11,723 nt of DNA, taken from assembly GCA_910577075.1 (NCBI GenBank), contig CAJTKV010000006.1, positions 50,942 through 62,664 on the forward strand, given 5' to 3'. Below the pieces are notes generated by a model that saw nothing but the letters and a program-made list of their open reading frames with translations, did no database searches and was not told the origin of the DNA. Made by a program: the position numbers and the translations under genes. This stretch comes from an uncultured Bacilli bacterium (GTDB lineage Bacteria > Bacillota_I > Bacilli_A > RF39 > UBA660). Positions 1 through 7,817 of this stretch are shown here, piece after piece (position 1 is the first letter of the stretch; every line of letters starts with the position of its first letter).

Positions 1-99
1 CATATACCTCTCGATATGGACAAAGAAAAATTTAAAGTTGATCATGCCTCTTTGCATGTATTTAATCCAGAAGTTATGCTAATAGGGAAGGTGATATAA
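1..99 (+). CDS. 3' end of an unrecognised gene (partial)
   Basis: An open frame enters from the left edge and gives 32 residues ending in LIGKVI, with its TAA stop sharing one base with the ATG of the next gene (TAATG). That junction is typical of translationally coupled genes, which supports this being a real C-terminus rather than a chance frame. The tail has a short strand-like stretch (HASLHVFNPEVMLIGKV). It loosely recalls the C-terminal strands of histidine phosphatases, but 32 residues are too few to assign a family. Function is unknown; co-transcription with the two nucleotide-binding genes downstream is likely. Confidence 0.55.
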   Translation, partial: HIPLDMDKEKFKVDHASLHVFNPEVMLIGKVI

Positions 100-1202
100 T
101 GTTAAATATTGCAATAACAGGTGGACCAAGTAGTGGGAAGACGACTATTATAGATAGATTGGTAATTGAATTAAGACAGTTGGGGTATAATGTAATTGTC
201 TCGCCAGAGATGGCAACTATTACTATTAATAGTGGAATATTGCCAGCCGGAGATAAGGCGATTGATCCTATTACTTTTCAACAAATTATTCTTATGCGTC
301 AACTAGTTTTTGAACAAACTTGCCTTATGGCTGCCAAAAAGCTTGGAGATAAAACAGTCGTATTATTTGACCGTGGGGCACTAGATGGCTATGCCTATGT
401 CGATAAAGATGAGTGGGATTATGTTTTAGAATCCCAGAATCAAAAGCCACTTAATTTGCTTTCTAATTATGATGCTGTTATTTATCTCGAGGGAAAAAAT
501 GATTTCTTTACAACAGAGAATAACAAAGCTCGTTATGAAAAATCAGCCGATGAAGCTAAGTTAAAAGGAGAAAAGGTCTTGCAATCTTATCTCTCTCATG
601 ATAACCTAATATTTATAGAGGCTCAAGAACAATTTGAAGATAAACAACAAAATGTTATCAATGTTGTTGAGAATTTATTAGGTAACCCAATATCTTTAAA
701 GGAACAAAGAAAATTCCTCGTTACGGATATTGATTTTGATAGAATTAATACAATAGCTAGTAAGGTTACTATAACACAGGATTATTTAAAAGAAGAAGAT
801 GGCTGTGAATATCGTGTAAGAAAGATAGAAAATGGAACGGATGCAACATACCATTTTTGCAAACAGAGAAAAAAGGAAAATGGTTTTAGAGAAGTTCTCT
901 CATCATCGACTATTGAATGTGATGAATATAAACGCCTACTTCAAAATAAATCAGAAGAATTTGCTACCTGTGTAAAGACGCGTTACTCATTTGTCTATAA
1001 TAAGCAATACTTTAGGTTAGATGTATTTTCCGATAATTTAATGGTTTTAGAGGTCAATGTGACTAAAGAAAACCCGGAAGTATCTCTACCAGAGTTTTTA
1101 AACGTAGTCGAAGAAGTAACAGATAAAGAAGAATACCAGAATATAAACATTGCAAGGAGTAAACAACAAGAGTATGGAAAAAGGAAAATTAATAGTAATT
1201 GA
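99..1202 (+). CDS. P-loop NTPase (AAA_28-like) fused to a CYTH / triphosphate-tunnel domain
   Basis: This is a 367-residue cytoplasmic two-domain protein. Residues 1-190 form a P-loop NTPase: Walker A GGPSSGKT is at 8-15 after a hydrophobic strand, and a nucleoside-kinase-like DRG is at 91-93 after the strand TVVLF. From about 200 to 355 there is a CYTH domain. It starts at RKFLV (204-208) and continues with a YRVRKI strand, KTRY, LDVFSDNLMVLEVNV, and a closing EVTDKEEYQN segment typical of the family's C-terminal strands. CYTH enzymes bind triphosphate or polyphosphate groups in a basic barrel. The usual ExExK signature reads K-E-Q-R-K (201-205), so the two outer glutamates that normally hold metal are gone. 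The start is the ATG at 99, with AAGGTG at 88-93. Substrate is unknown; a nucleotide or polyphosphate kinase/phosphatase role is inference. Confidence 0.8.
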   Translation: MLNIAITGGPSSGKTTIIDRLVIELRQLGYNVIVSPEMATITINSGILPAGDKAIDPITFQQIILMRQLVFEQTCLMAAKKLGDKTVVLFDRGALDGYAYVDKDEWDYVLESQNQKPLNLLSNYDAVIYLEGKNDFFTTENNKARYEKSADEAKLKGEKVLQSYLSHDNLIFIEAQEQFEDKQQNVINVVENLLGNPISLKEQRKFLVTDIDFDRINTIASKVTITQDYLKEEDGCEYRVRKIENGTDATYHFCKQRKKENGFREVLSSSTIECDEYKRLLQNKSEEFATCVKTRYSFVYNKQYFRLDVFSDNLMVLEVNVTKENPEVSLPEFLNVVEEVTDKEEYQNINIARSKQQEYGKRKINSN

Positions 1203-2127
1203 AGGAACTGATTGCTCGGGAAAGGAAACACAATCAAAGAAATTAATTAGAAGATTAAATGATGAAAAAATAGACACTGTTTATTATTCATTTCCTAAAT
1301 ATAATACACCAACAGGAAGAATAGTGGGATTGCCCTATTTGGGCAAACCGTATTTAGCTGAAGAACTAATAATAAATGAAGCAGACAATGTTTTAAAGGG
1401 ACTTGGAGAAAATTATCCAAACATCGATAGAGTTTTAAAAATTATGAATATTTTGCATCCAGAAGAATTTAGTGCTAGAGAAGTTCAATATATTAATGAA
1501 ATTATTAAAACTACTTTTGAATTGTTCTATGGAAAAGATAAAACTATTAAAAGACAGTTGGTTTTATCTATTATATTATCAGAAGTTATTGATAGTATTT
1601 CACATGGATGGTTTAAAGAAGGAGCACCAAATGTGGATCCGAAAGTTGCCAGTCTATATTATGCTGCTGACCGCAAGTATAATTTACCGGAAATTAATCA
1701 GATATTAGAAAGTGGCAGTAACGTTGTTCTTGATCGCTATACTTATTCAAGTATGGCACATCAAGGTGGCAAGATAGAGGAGGCAACAGAGCGTGATAAG
1801 ATGTTTGAATGGATTGCCTCTTTGGAATTTGATCTTTTAGGACTTCCCTATAGTGATGCTAGAATATTCTTACATATGCCTACGGATTATTCGGCAATTT
1901 TAAAGGAAAAAAGGGAAGAGGCTTTAGATGAACATGAGAAAGATTGTAATCATCTATATCATGCGGAAAGAGCATACTTGGAATTAGCTCAAAAATATGA
2001 CTTTAAAACAATTGAATGTGTAAAAAAAGAACATGATACAGAACCTAAATTAGAAGATATAAAGACAGAAGAAGAGATAGGCGAAGAAGTATATTCTTGT
2101 GTGAAAAAAGAACTCAAGTTGCAATAA
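1174..2127 (+). CDS. tmk: Thymidylate kinase with a large internal insertion
   Basis: This enzyme would phosphorylate dTMP to dTDP with ATP in the cytoplasm. It has 317 residues, against roughly 205-215 for ordinary bacterial enzymes. The P-loop GTDCSGKETQ (11-20) follows a hydrophobic strand. FPKYNTPTG (40-48) matches the dTMP-binding segment, YYAADRKY surrounds D166-R167, and DRYTYSSMAHQGGK begins at D187. A lid-like LKEKREEALDEHEKD lies further on. Between YLGKPYL (55-61) and WFKEGA (146-151) sit about 80 extra, mostly helical residues where a normal kinase runs straight on to the YAADR segment. I start at ATG 1174 rather than TTG 1150: the AAGGAG at 1154-1159 lies between them, and the P-loop then falls at the usual distance from the N-terminus. 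It overlaps the upstream gene by 29 bases and is followed by a terminator. Confidence 0.88.
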   Translation: MEKGKLIVIEGTDCSGKETQSKKLIRRLNDEKIDTVYYSFPKYNTPTGRIVGLPYLGKPYLAEELIINEADNVLKGLGENYPNIDRVLKIMNILHPEEFSAREVQYINEIIKTTFELFYGKDKTIKRQLVLSIILSEVIDSISHGWFKEGAPNVDPKVASLYYAADRKYNLPEINQILESGSNVVLDRYTYSSMAHQGGKIEEATERDKMFEWIASLEFDLLGLPYSDARIFLHMPTDYSAILKEKREEALDEHEKDCNHLYHAERAYLELAQKYDFKTIECVKKEHDTEPKLEDIKTEEEIGEEVYSCVKKELKLQ

Positions 2128-2131
2128 ATTG

Positions 2132-2160
2132 AAACTTAGAAATTAATTCTAAGTTTTTTT
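2132..2160 (+). terminator. Intrinsic terminator after tmk
   Basis: A perfect 10-bp inverted repeat (AAACTTAGAA at 2132-2141, TTCTAAGTTT at 2147-2156) encloses a five-base loop. The descending arm runs into a T-tract at 2154-2160, followed by C and more T. It starts five bases after the tmk stop. The stem is AT-rich, but the layout is that of a Rho-independent terminator. It separates the nucleotide genes from the secretion operon. Confidence 0.85.
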
Positions 2161-2192
2161 CTTTATATGGCATAAAAAAGTATGACTTTCTA

Positions 2193-2221
2193 TTGTAAAT
2201 GCTTTAAAAATCCCGTATAAT
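2193..2221 (+). promoter_or_regulatory. SigmaA-type promoter of the secretion operon
   Basis: A perfect -10 box TATAAT (2216-2221) sits 17 bases downstream of a -35-like TTGTAA (2193-2198, four of six consensus bases). It lies in the only substantial intergenic gap, directly after the terminator. Transcription would start near 2228, giving a leader of about 60 nt before the ATG at 2289. No clear operator repeat overlaps the boxes. It probably drives all genes from 2289 onward, as later gaps are at most 21 bases. Confidence 0.8.
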
Positions 2222-2248
2222 GGTTATAGTGTATTATAGTCGATTACT

Positions 2249-2272
2249 ATGCCTATGTGGTGACATAAGCAT
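2249..2272 (+). promoter_or_regulatory. Imperfect hairpin in the operon leader
   Basis: ATGC-C-TATGT (2249-2258) can pair with ACATA-A-GCAT (2263-2272): nine base pairs, one C/A mismatch and a GGTG loop. It ends five bases before the GGGAG ribosome site (2277-2281). A smaller stem, ATAGT/ACTAT (2236-2240 with 2246-2250), shares bases with its 5' foot, so the two could compete. There is no T-tract, so it is not a terminator. It could tune translation of the first gene, or be chance pairing. I recognise no known riboswitch class. Confidence 0.35.
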
Positions 2273-2288
2273 TTGCGGGAGTGATAAC

Positions 2289-4634
2289 ATGTTAGTAACT
2301 TTGATTGCCAACAACTGGTTTATAAATATATTAGCAGCGTTTTTTATAAGCTTACTAGATTCAGTGGCTTATACTTTATTAGCTGCTGGATATAATATTT
2401 TTTATGCTGTGTCAAAGATAAATATATTTAGGCCAGGTAGTGGCGGAGAGGCTGTATATACAGAGATAACAACGAAGATTTATACGGCATTATCTGTCGT
2501 GATGGTTTTTGTATTTGCCTATTATCTTATTATGATGATTGTAGATCCAGATGGAGGTAAAGGAAAGTCGACGTCGGCTCTCGTTAAAGAGACAATAATT
2601 GCCTTTGTAACGGTTATTCTTTTACCAACAGTGTTTGGATATATGAGTATTTTCCAAGATCATGTAATTACTAATAATACAATTGGTAATCTTATTTTAG
2701 GGGGATCAGGAGGAGAAAATGGGGATTTTGGTGATCAGGTAGCACTGATTGTCTTTACTTCTTTTTACCATCCTGAAGGGACTTCTTATAGTGATTATTT
2801 TAGTAATGAGGGAGAATATATAGGTGTTGAAGATGCCAAATCTGTATGTTCTGGCGGCGGAGCTAATGATACTGTTTGCGATGCTTGGGCAGAAGGGTTA
2901 CAGGAATGGGTTGATGATACTTCGTGGAGTGCGATAAGTCCGATATCTAAGAGGAGTAAACTGTATAATACAACAAACGATGAGGGCGGAATGTATTATA
3001 TGTGGATTATCACTACTGTATGTGGCGTTGTAGCAGCTTGGTTCTTCTTTAGTTATGCAATTGATGTGGGAACTCGTGCAGTGAAATTGGGATTCTTACA
3101 AATTATTGCACCGGTTCCTGTACTTTTAAAAATTTTCCCTCAAGGAAAGAAAACGTTTGATTCTTGGTTTGCTGAAATTAAAAAAAGTTACTTAGAGATA
3201 TTTTTGAGATTGGCAATAATCTTCTTTATAGTTAAATTGTGTACAATGGTGCCAATGTTTATAGATGCAGTGTGGGATTCTGGAGATGACATATCAGGAG
3301 GATTCTTGACGAAAGCATTAGCAACAGTATGTTTGATACTTGGATTATTGAAGTTTGCTAAAGATGCTCCTCAATTATTCAAGACAATATTTGCGAGTGG
3401 TGGCGGATTATTCGCTGGACTTGATTGGAAACCTGGCATGAAGCGTCGCGTAAGCGAAAACGAATACGCAATGAAAGGTATTGGTGGAGCTGTTGGACTT
3501 GCTGCTGGAGGTGTTGGCGCAGGAGTTATGGCATTTAGAAATGCCTATAAAAAGGCGAGTGATGATTCAGGTGATGTTGGAAAAGGCGGAGCTATTGCTG
3601 CAGGATTAGCATCAGGACTAAGAGGATTTGGACATGGAGCTTTTTCCGGTGCTCGAAATGGTCTTAAAAATTCACCAACAGAATTTAGTGGAAAAAGTTT
3701 GTTAAATGCAGCAAATTCCGGTGTTTCTGCAGGTCAAGCAGCCGAAGTTAAGGCTTCTAACAACCGCGAACAATATGGTGGTATATTACATCCGTTGCAA
3801 AGTATTGATCGCCATATGTCAGAATTTGGAGAAAATATTAAAGATGGATGGCATAATGTTGGCAGTACACTTAGCGGTGAGAAATTAAACAATGCAGCTG
3901 TTGATACCATTAAAAAGGCGACAGAAAATATGGATGCTGTAATAAAACTAAAAGATGTCACTAATATTGACAATGCTATGAAAAAACTAGAAGAAGAAAT
4001 CCGAACCAAAGGTTTTGTCAAATATGGTGATAAGTACTATTCACTCGATGGCAGTAGTGTTGATGTCGGAGATGGCAAATCTAATGTTGAAAACCATAGA
4101 GCAAGATATGGTGATAGAGCTGTTAATGCTGATGGCCATTACTTTAATCCAGCAACAGGAGATTATGATCATAATTATAATCCGAATAATGATAGAACAT
4201 TTAGTTCTAAGAAGATGGTTAATACGGCAAAAATTGGCGACTTGAAAAATATCTTCAATGAACAAAAAAATCAAGAACTTGCCGATGCAATCAACAAAAG
4301 TTATCACGAAGGTGCATCGACTTATATGGCTAATGTTGCTAAACAACTTTCTAGAGAACTTGGAAACTTAGGTACAGCTAATATCGAAAAAATTAACAAG
4401 AAAATTTCCGATGGTGGACTCACTTTTAAAGACAGTCATGGCACTGTAAGAAATGTCGAAAATATCAACGATTTCTTAACCAAGATGAGTACGCTAAATG
4501 AGGAATTATCTGCTAATGATATTAAAGTGTTAAAAGATGTCAAAAATACAATGTCAGATATCAACAAAAATATTATTATTACGCAACAAGCTCAAGCTGC
4601 TGGTAAACAACAAGATAAAAAAGATGGTAAATAA
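2289..4634 (+). CDS. VirB6/TrbL-like polytopic membrane protein of a type IV secretion system
   Basis: This 781-residue protein is the likely inner channel component. Hydrophobic segments lie near residues 10-40, 63-85, 101-122, 238-257, 264-283, 302-325 and 339-356. A loop of about 110 residues (125-235) between the third and fourth carries a cysteine pair, C187 and C197, that could bond outside the cell. Residue 370 onward is a hydrophilic tail of about 400 residues that opens with a Gly/Ala-rich stretch (GIGGAVGLAAGGVGAG) and continues as charged helices. This architecture and its place at the head of a PrgI-VirB4 cluster fit the VirB6/TrbL/PrgH group; sequence identity in that group is low, so the call rests on topology and context. 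The start is ATG 2289 with GGGAG at 2277-2281. The in-frame ATG at 2220 lies inside the -10 box and cannot be used from this promoter. Confidence 0.78.
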   Translation: MLVTLIANNWFINILAAFFISLLDSVAYTLLAAGYNIFYAVSKINIFRPGSGGEAVYTEITTKIYTALSVVMVFVFAYYLIMMIVDPDGGKGKSTSALVKETIIAFVTVILLPTVFGYMSIFQDHVITNNTIGNLILGGSGGENGDFGDQVALIVFTSFYHPEGTSYSDYFSNEGEYIGVEDAKSVCSGGGANDTVCDAWAEGLQEWVDDTSWSAISPISKRSKLYNTTNDEGGMYYMWIITTVCGVVAAWFFFSYAIDVGTRAVKLGFLQIIAPVPVLLKIFPQGKKTFDSWFAEIKKSYLEIFLRLAIIFFIVKLCTMVPMFIDAVWDSGDDISGGFLTKALATVCLILGLLKFAKDAPQLFKTIFASGGGLFAGLDWKPGMKRRVSENEYAMKGIGGAVGLAAGGVGAGVMAFRNAYKKASDDSGDVGKGGAIAAGLASGLRGFGHGAFSGARNGLKNSPTEFSGKSLLNAANSGVSAGQAAEVKASNNREQYGGILHPLQSIDRHMSEFGENIKDGWHNVGSTLSGEKLNNAAVDTIKKATENMDAVIKLKDVTNIDNAMKKLEEEIRTKGFVKYGDKYYSLDGSSVDVGDGKSNVENHRARYGDRAVNADGHYFNPATGDYDHNYNPNNDRTFSSKKMVNTAKIGDLKNIFNEQKNQELADAINKSYHEGASTYMANVAKQLSRELGNLGTANIEKINKKISDGGLTFKDSHGTVRNVENINDFLTKMSTLNEELSANDIKVLKDVKNTMSDINKNIIITQQAQAAGKQQDKKDGK

Positions 4635-4654
4635 TTAGGTGAAGGAGAAGCAAA

Positions 4655-5110
4655 ATGAAACATGAATTTTCAAATTCTCTTTCTTCTTCCCTTAATTCTC
4701 CGTATCGCGATTTTTGTGAAGAATATATTAGGTTAGCAGAACTTATAATTCAATTTGAACAAGATCAAATGGAAACAATAGATGCAGCGGAGAAAGATGA
4801 GATTACTATGTTGTACATGGGACAAAAAACAAAATTATCATTTTTAGGTGAAAAGGGAATAAAAAATCACTTTAAACTTGTTAAGTCTCGTGTAATAAAA
4901 GAGTCTATGGAAAAAAATAGTGGAGTAAAACAAGCGTATAATATACTTAATAGATACTTCATTTCCCATAGTGTTGAAAGAAATAAATTAGGAATGAGTA
5001 TAAAAAATGGGCAGACTTTAATGCCAAATGAAATACTTGAAAATTATGAAATTGCAGTTAATCAATTGACTAATTTTAAAATTCAAGAGGATGCTCGACA
5101 AAAAAGATAA
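4655..5110 (+). CDS. Small soluble helical protein in the secretion operon, unrecognised
   Basis: This is a 151-residue protein with no signal peptide or membrane segment. After a Ser-rich start (NSLSSSLNS) it is mostly charged and helical: EEYIRLAELIIQFEQDQMETI, then KTKLSFLGEKGIKNHFKLVKSRVIKESM, and a C-terminal helix ending in QEDARQKR. AAGGAG at 4642-4647 is seven bases before the ATG. It sits 20 bases after the VirB6-like gene and 17 before the PrgI-like gene, so it is surely part of the operon. An accessory or cytoplasmic assembly factor is possible, but I can assign no family. Confidence 0.72.
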   Translation: MKHEFSNSLSSSLNSPYRDFCEEYIRLAELIIQFEQDQMETIDAAEKDEITMLYMGQKTKLSFLGEKGIKNHFKLVKSRVIKESMEKNSGVKQAYNILNRYFISHSVERNKLGMSIKNGQTLMPNEILENYEIAVNQLTNFKIQEDARQKR

Positions 5111-5127
5111 AAAGGAGGTTATTTTAT

Positions 5128-5454
5128 ATGAATCAATATTTGATACCAGCTAATTCTAAAAGATCAATGTTAATTTTGGGGTTATTTGAACCGATAGATT
5201 TAATTATCTTTGGAACTGGAATAGTAATTACTGTTATATTATTAATTATACTTCCGCGTGAGACAATACAGGATATGTTAATAATATTTGCTCCAGTAGC
5301 TTTTACAGGAGTAATGGTTTTACCGGTTCCTAATCATAGGAATATGTGGAATTTAACAGCAAATGTTTATACATATCTAAGTAACAGAAGAACATATTAT
5401 TGGAAGGGTTGGTGTATTAATTATGGCGAAGAAACAAGCGAAGAGCGACAATAA
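5128..5454 (+). CDS. PrgI/VirB3-like small membrane protein
   Basis: This 108-residue protein has two adjacent membrane helices, around residues 24-45 (LIIFGTGIVITVILLIIL) and 50-70 (MLIIFAPVAFTGVMVLPV). It is followed by a cytoplasmic tail with the pattern PNHRNMW...YLSNRRTYYWKGW. Length, topology and tail match the PrgI family of Gram-positive conjugation systems, the counterpart of VirB3, which works beside the VirB4 ATPase at the membrane. An excellent AAAGGAGG (5111-5118) precedes the ATG by nine bases. The 3' end overlaps the next gene by 32 bases. Its position directly before the VirB4 pair supports the assignment. Confidence 0.82.
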   Translation: MNQYLIPANSKRSMLILGLFEPIDLIIFGTGIVITVILLIILPRETIQDMLIIFAPVAFTGVMVLPVPNHRNMWNLTANVYTYLSNRRTYYWKGWCINYGEETSEERQ

Positions 5455-6010
5455 ATACTCAGAAGATTGGTTGCCAATAACAAACATTCAAGGAGGATTA
5501 ATTGAAGTTCAAGGAAGACCATTAGATGGAAAACAAATTGTAACAGGAGTAAGAGTGGAGCCTAAAAATATTTTTATTAGTGATGAAGAAACACAAAATA
5601 GAACTATTTATGCTTTGAGAAATTTTTATAATTCTTTAGACTATGAATTCTGGTTAATTTGTTGTGATAGACCTGTAGATATCAATTTATATAAGTCTGA
5701 ACTTGAAGTTATGTTGAATAGAACTGAATCAGCACAAACGCGTAAATTGATTATTCAAGATCTTCAAAAATGTGACATGTTTACGGGACCAGCTATTAAT
5801 GCGGTTGATACTGAGTTCTATCTTCTATTTAAAGATAGCCCTAAAAATATGGAACGCATTCAAAAGCGCGTTCATAATATGATATCTGGACTGGCTTCAG
5901 CAGGTTTAGTATCACGTCAAATGACAGAAGAAGATGTAAGAGTACTATTAGATAGTTTCTTGAATGATAGTAAAAGAGTAGAGTATGGGACGGTGATGAG
6001 CGATGTCTAA
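5423..6010 (+). CDS. VirB4 amino-terminal-type domain encoded as a separate protein
   Basis: This 195-residue soluble protein has no P-loop. It resembles the N-terminal, non-ATPase part of VirB4/TraC-type proteins: an IQGGLIEV strand pair, a segment like 'sdeeqnrtiyalrnfynsl', a strand EFWLICCDRPVDI, a helical middle, a strand TEFYLLFKD, and a final region LASAGLVSRQMTEEDVRVLLDSFLN. That last region is close to the family's usual 'L..aGl....l...el..ll...lN' pattern. The ATG at 5423 lies inside the end of the PrgI-like gene, with only a weak GGTG (5411-5414) in front, suggesting coupled translation. Its stop overlaps the ATPase gene by eight bases in another frame. It probably acts with the next protein as one functional VirB4. 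Confidence 0.7.
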   Translation: MAKKQAKSDNKYSEDWLPITNIQGGLIEVQGRPLDGKQIVTGVRVEPKNIFISDEETQNRTIYALRNFYNSLDYEFWLICCDRPVDINLYKSELEVMLNRTESAQTRKLIIQDLQKCDMFTGPAINAVDTEFYLLFKDSPKNMERIQKRVHNMISGLASAGLVSRQMTEEDVRVLLDSFLNDSKRVEYGTVMSDV

Positions 6011-7796
6011 AGCATCACTAAAAAGTGAATTAGCGCCTAAGGGGTTAAATTTTAAAATTAATGAATTTATGATTAGCGATAAATATGCTACTATTCTTAC
6101 AGTTTTAGAGTATCCTAAGATGATTGGTCCGGGATTTTTAAGTAATATTACTTCAATACCAGGAGTTAAAGTTAGTATTAAGCATATACCTATTGATTTT
6201 GGGACAATGCAGAAAACTATTAATAGAGAAATTGCAGAACTTAAAGAGGCCTATCAAAGGGAAAATGACCATACATTAAAGGAACGCATTCGTATCGACT
6301 ATGAATCAATGGAAGGTTTCGTTCAAATGTTGGCAGCAACGCAATCTAAAATATTCGATTTTCAATTACATGTAATGATAGTTGCTGATACTAAAGATGA
6401 GTTAGATGCTAAAAAATTGCAAGTTAAGAATTTCTTAACAGCATTAAATATGCGTGCTATACCAATGATGTTTGAACAAGAAAAGGTTCTTAAATCTATG
6501 CTTCCAATATTCCCAAAACAGGATGTTGAATCACGTATTGGTATACCTATACCAGCACCAACAATAAGCGCTATGTATCCTTTTGTATTTGATAGCATTA
6601 AAGATCCTGGTTTATCTACACTTTTTGGAGTTGATTTCTCAGGTGGAGTTGTTTTGTTTAATCAATTTTTGTATCAGATAAAAAAAGAACACAATAGAAA
6701 TAATGCCAATATGATTATCCTAGGTACATCTGGATCAGGTAAATCTACAGCTGCTAAGTTGCAGTTGCGTAACCATATCCGCAATGGATATCAAATTGTT
6801 TGTATTGACCCAGAAAATGAATTTGAACATTTATGTGTAAGCAATAATGGTTCAAATGTTGACTTAGGTAAGGGTGGTTCTTATGGTATGGTTAATCCTC
6901 TTGAAGTAATAGTGGATTCTGATGAAGAGGAACTAAGTCAAGGATTAGGCTATACGGTATTAACACGTGCCTTGCAATCCTTAAAGGCATTCATGAAATA
7001 TTATTCGCCAGCAATTGAAGATGATGTTTTGGCAATGTTTTCTGAAGTTGTTCAAGAAACTTATAAACGTTTTGGTATCGATTTTGACACTAATTTTGCT
7101 AATTTTACACCAGAAAGTTATCCAACTTTTGATGATGTATATGCAACTATTAAGGGAAAACTTTTAGCTATGCCAGAGGCAACACGTGAGAAGGATGTTA
7201 TGGAACGCCTAGAGTTAAGAGTTCGTCCATTTGTCAATGAATTAAGATATTACTTTAATGGTCATACGACGATAAATTCTAATACAGATTTTATTGTATT
7301 TAATATAAAAGAAGTTATGAACAGTGATGCGAATATCCGCAATGCCTTATTCTTTAATATTTTAAAGTATGCATGGGGATTATGTTTGGATAAATCAAAA
7401 AATACAGTAATGATGGTTGATGAGGCACATATCTTACTTTCTGGTAATAATGAATTAGGTGCTGAATACTTAGCTCAGATGCAAAGACGTGCAAGAAAGT
7501 ATAATACAGGTACGATTATTATTACTCAACAACCTACAGACTTTGCACAAGAAAATTTAATAATGCATGGTAAGGCTATATTTGATAATGCTTCATATTA
7601 CTTAATAATGGGTCTTAGAAAACAAGCAGTTGAAGATCTATCTAAATTAATTGATTTAAATGAAGCAGAAAAGGAGAGTATAAAAACTTATACTCAAGGA
7701 GAGGCACTATTTGTGTGTGGATCGAGAAGAATGCGTATTCACGTTGAACTTACGCAAGATGAACTTGATTCGTTTGGATCTGGTGGAGGTCTATAG
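6003..7796 (+). CDS. virB4: VirB4-type conjugation/secretion ATPase
   Basis: This 597-residue protein is the energy source of the secretion channel, at the cytoplasmic face of the membrane. The first 200 residues follow the usual pattern of Gram-positive VirB4 proteins (KYATILTVLEYPKMIGPGFL, then a long helical region and MIVADTKDELDAKKLQVKNF). Walker A GTSGSGKST is at 241-249, followed by IVCIDPENEFEHL. Walker B is MMVDE, with D473 and E474. Downstream are QMQRRARKYNTGTIIITQQP, holding the arginine-rich and sensor-like strands, and the family-typical FDNASYYLIMGL. All nucleotide-binding elements look intact. The start is ATG 6003 with GGTGA at 5992-5996. It overlaps the preceding gene by eight bases and ends 21 bases before the wall-hydrolase gene. 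Confidence 0.93.
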   Translation: MSKASLKSELAPKGLNFKINEFMISDKYATILTVLEYPKMIGPGFLSNITSIPGVKVSIKHIPIDFGTMQKTINREIAELKEAYQRENDHTLKERIRIDYESMEGFVQMLAATQSKIFDFQLHVMIVADTKDELDAKKLQVKNFLTALNMRAIPMMFEQEKVLKSMLPIFPKQDVESRIGIPIPAPTISAMYPFVFDSIKDPGLSTLFGVDFSGGVVLFNQFLYQIKKEHNRNNANMIILGTSGSGKSTAAKLQLRNHIRNGYQIVCIDPENEFEHLCVSNNGSNVDLGKGGSYGMVNPLEVIVDSDEEELSQGLGYTVLTRALQSLKAFMKYYSPAIEDDVLAMFSEVVQETYKRFGIDFDTNFANFTPESYPTFDDVYATIKGKLLAMPEATREKDVMERLELRVRPFVNELRYYFNGHTTINSNTDFIVFNIKEVMNSDANIRNALFFNILKYAWGLCLDKSKNTVMMVDEAHILLSGNNELGAEYLAQMQRRARKYNTGTIIITQQPTDFAQENLIMHGKAIFDNASYYLIMGLRKQAVEDLSKLIDLNEAEKESIKTYTQGEALFVCGSRRMRIHVELTQDELDSFGSGGGL

Positions 7797-7817
7797 TATT
7801 TGTTAGGCGGTGGCAAA

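Noticed and set aside
2249..2263. Four-codon leader ORF (Met-Pro-Met-Trp-stop) inside the leader hairpin
   Set aside because: There is no ribosome site before it and it is too short to separate from chance.
2220..2288. In-frame ATG at 2220 as start of the VirB6-like gene
   Set aside because: It lies in the -10 box (2216-2221), has no ribosome site, and the added residues are not a plausible extension; ATG 2289 has GGGAG at the right distance.
2128..2288. Possible attachment site at the boundary of the secretion operon
   Set aside because: No tRNA end, integrase or matching direct repeat is present in the window; the gap is explained by terminator, promoter and leader.
3734..4346. Minus-strand ORFs of about 95-101 codons opposite the VirB6-like tail
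   Set aside because: They overlap a clear coding frame, lack ribosome sites and translate to biased Ile/Ser/Phe-rich sequence typical of antisense shadows.
5990..6010. Frameshift or pseudogene at the junction of the two VirB4 parts
   Set aside because: The second gene has its own ATG and ribosome site and both products have complete-looking ends; kept instead as a split-gene finding.
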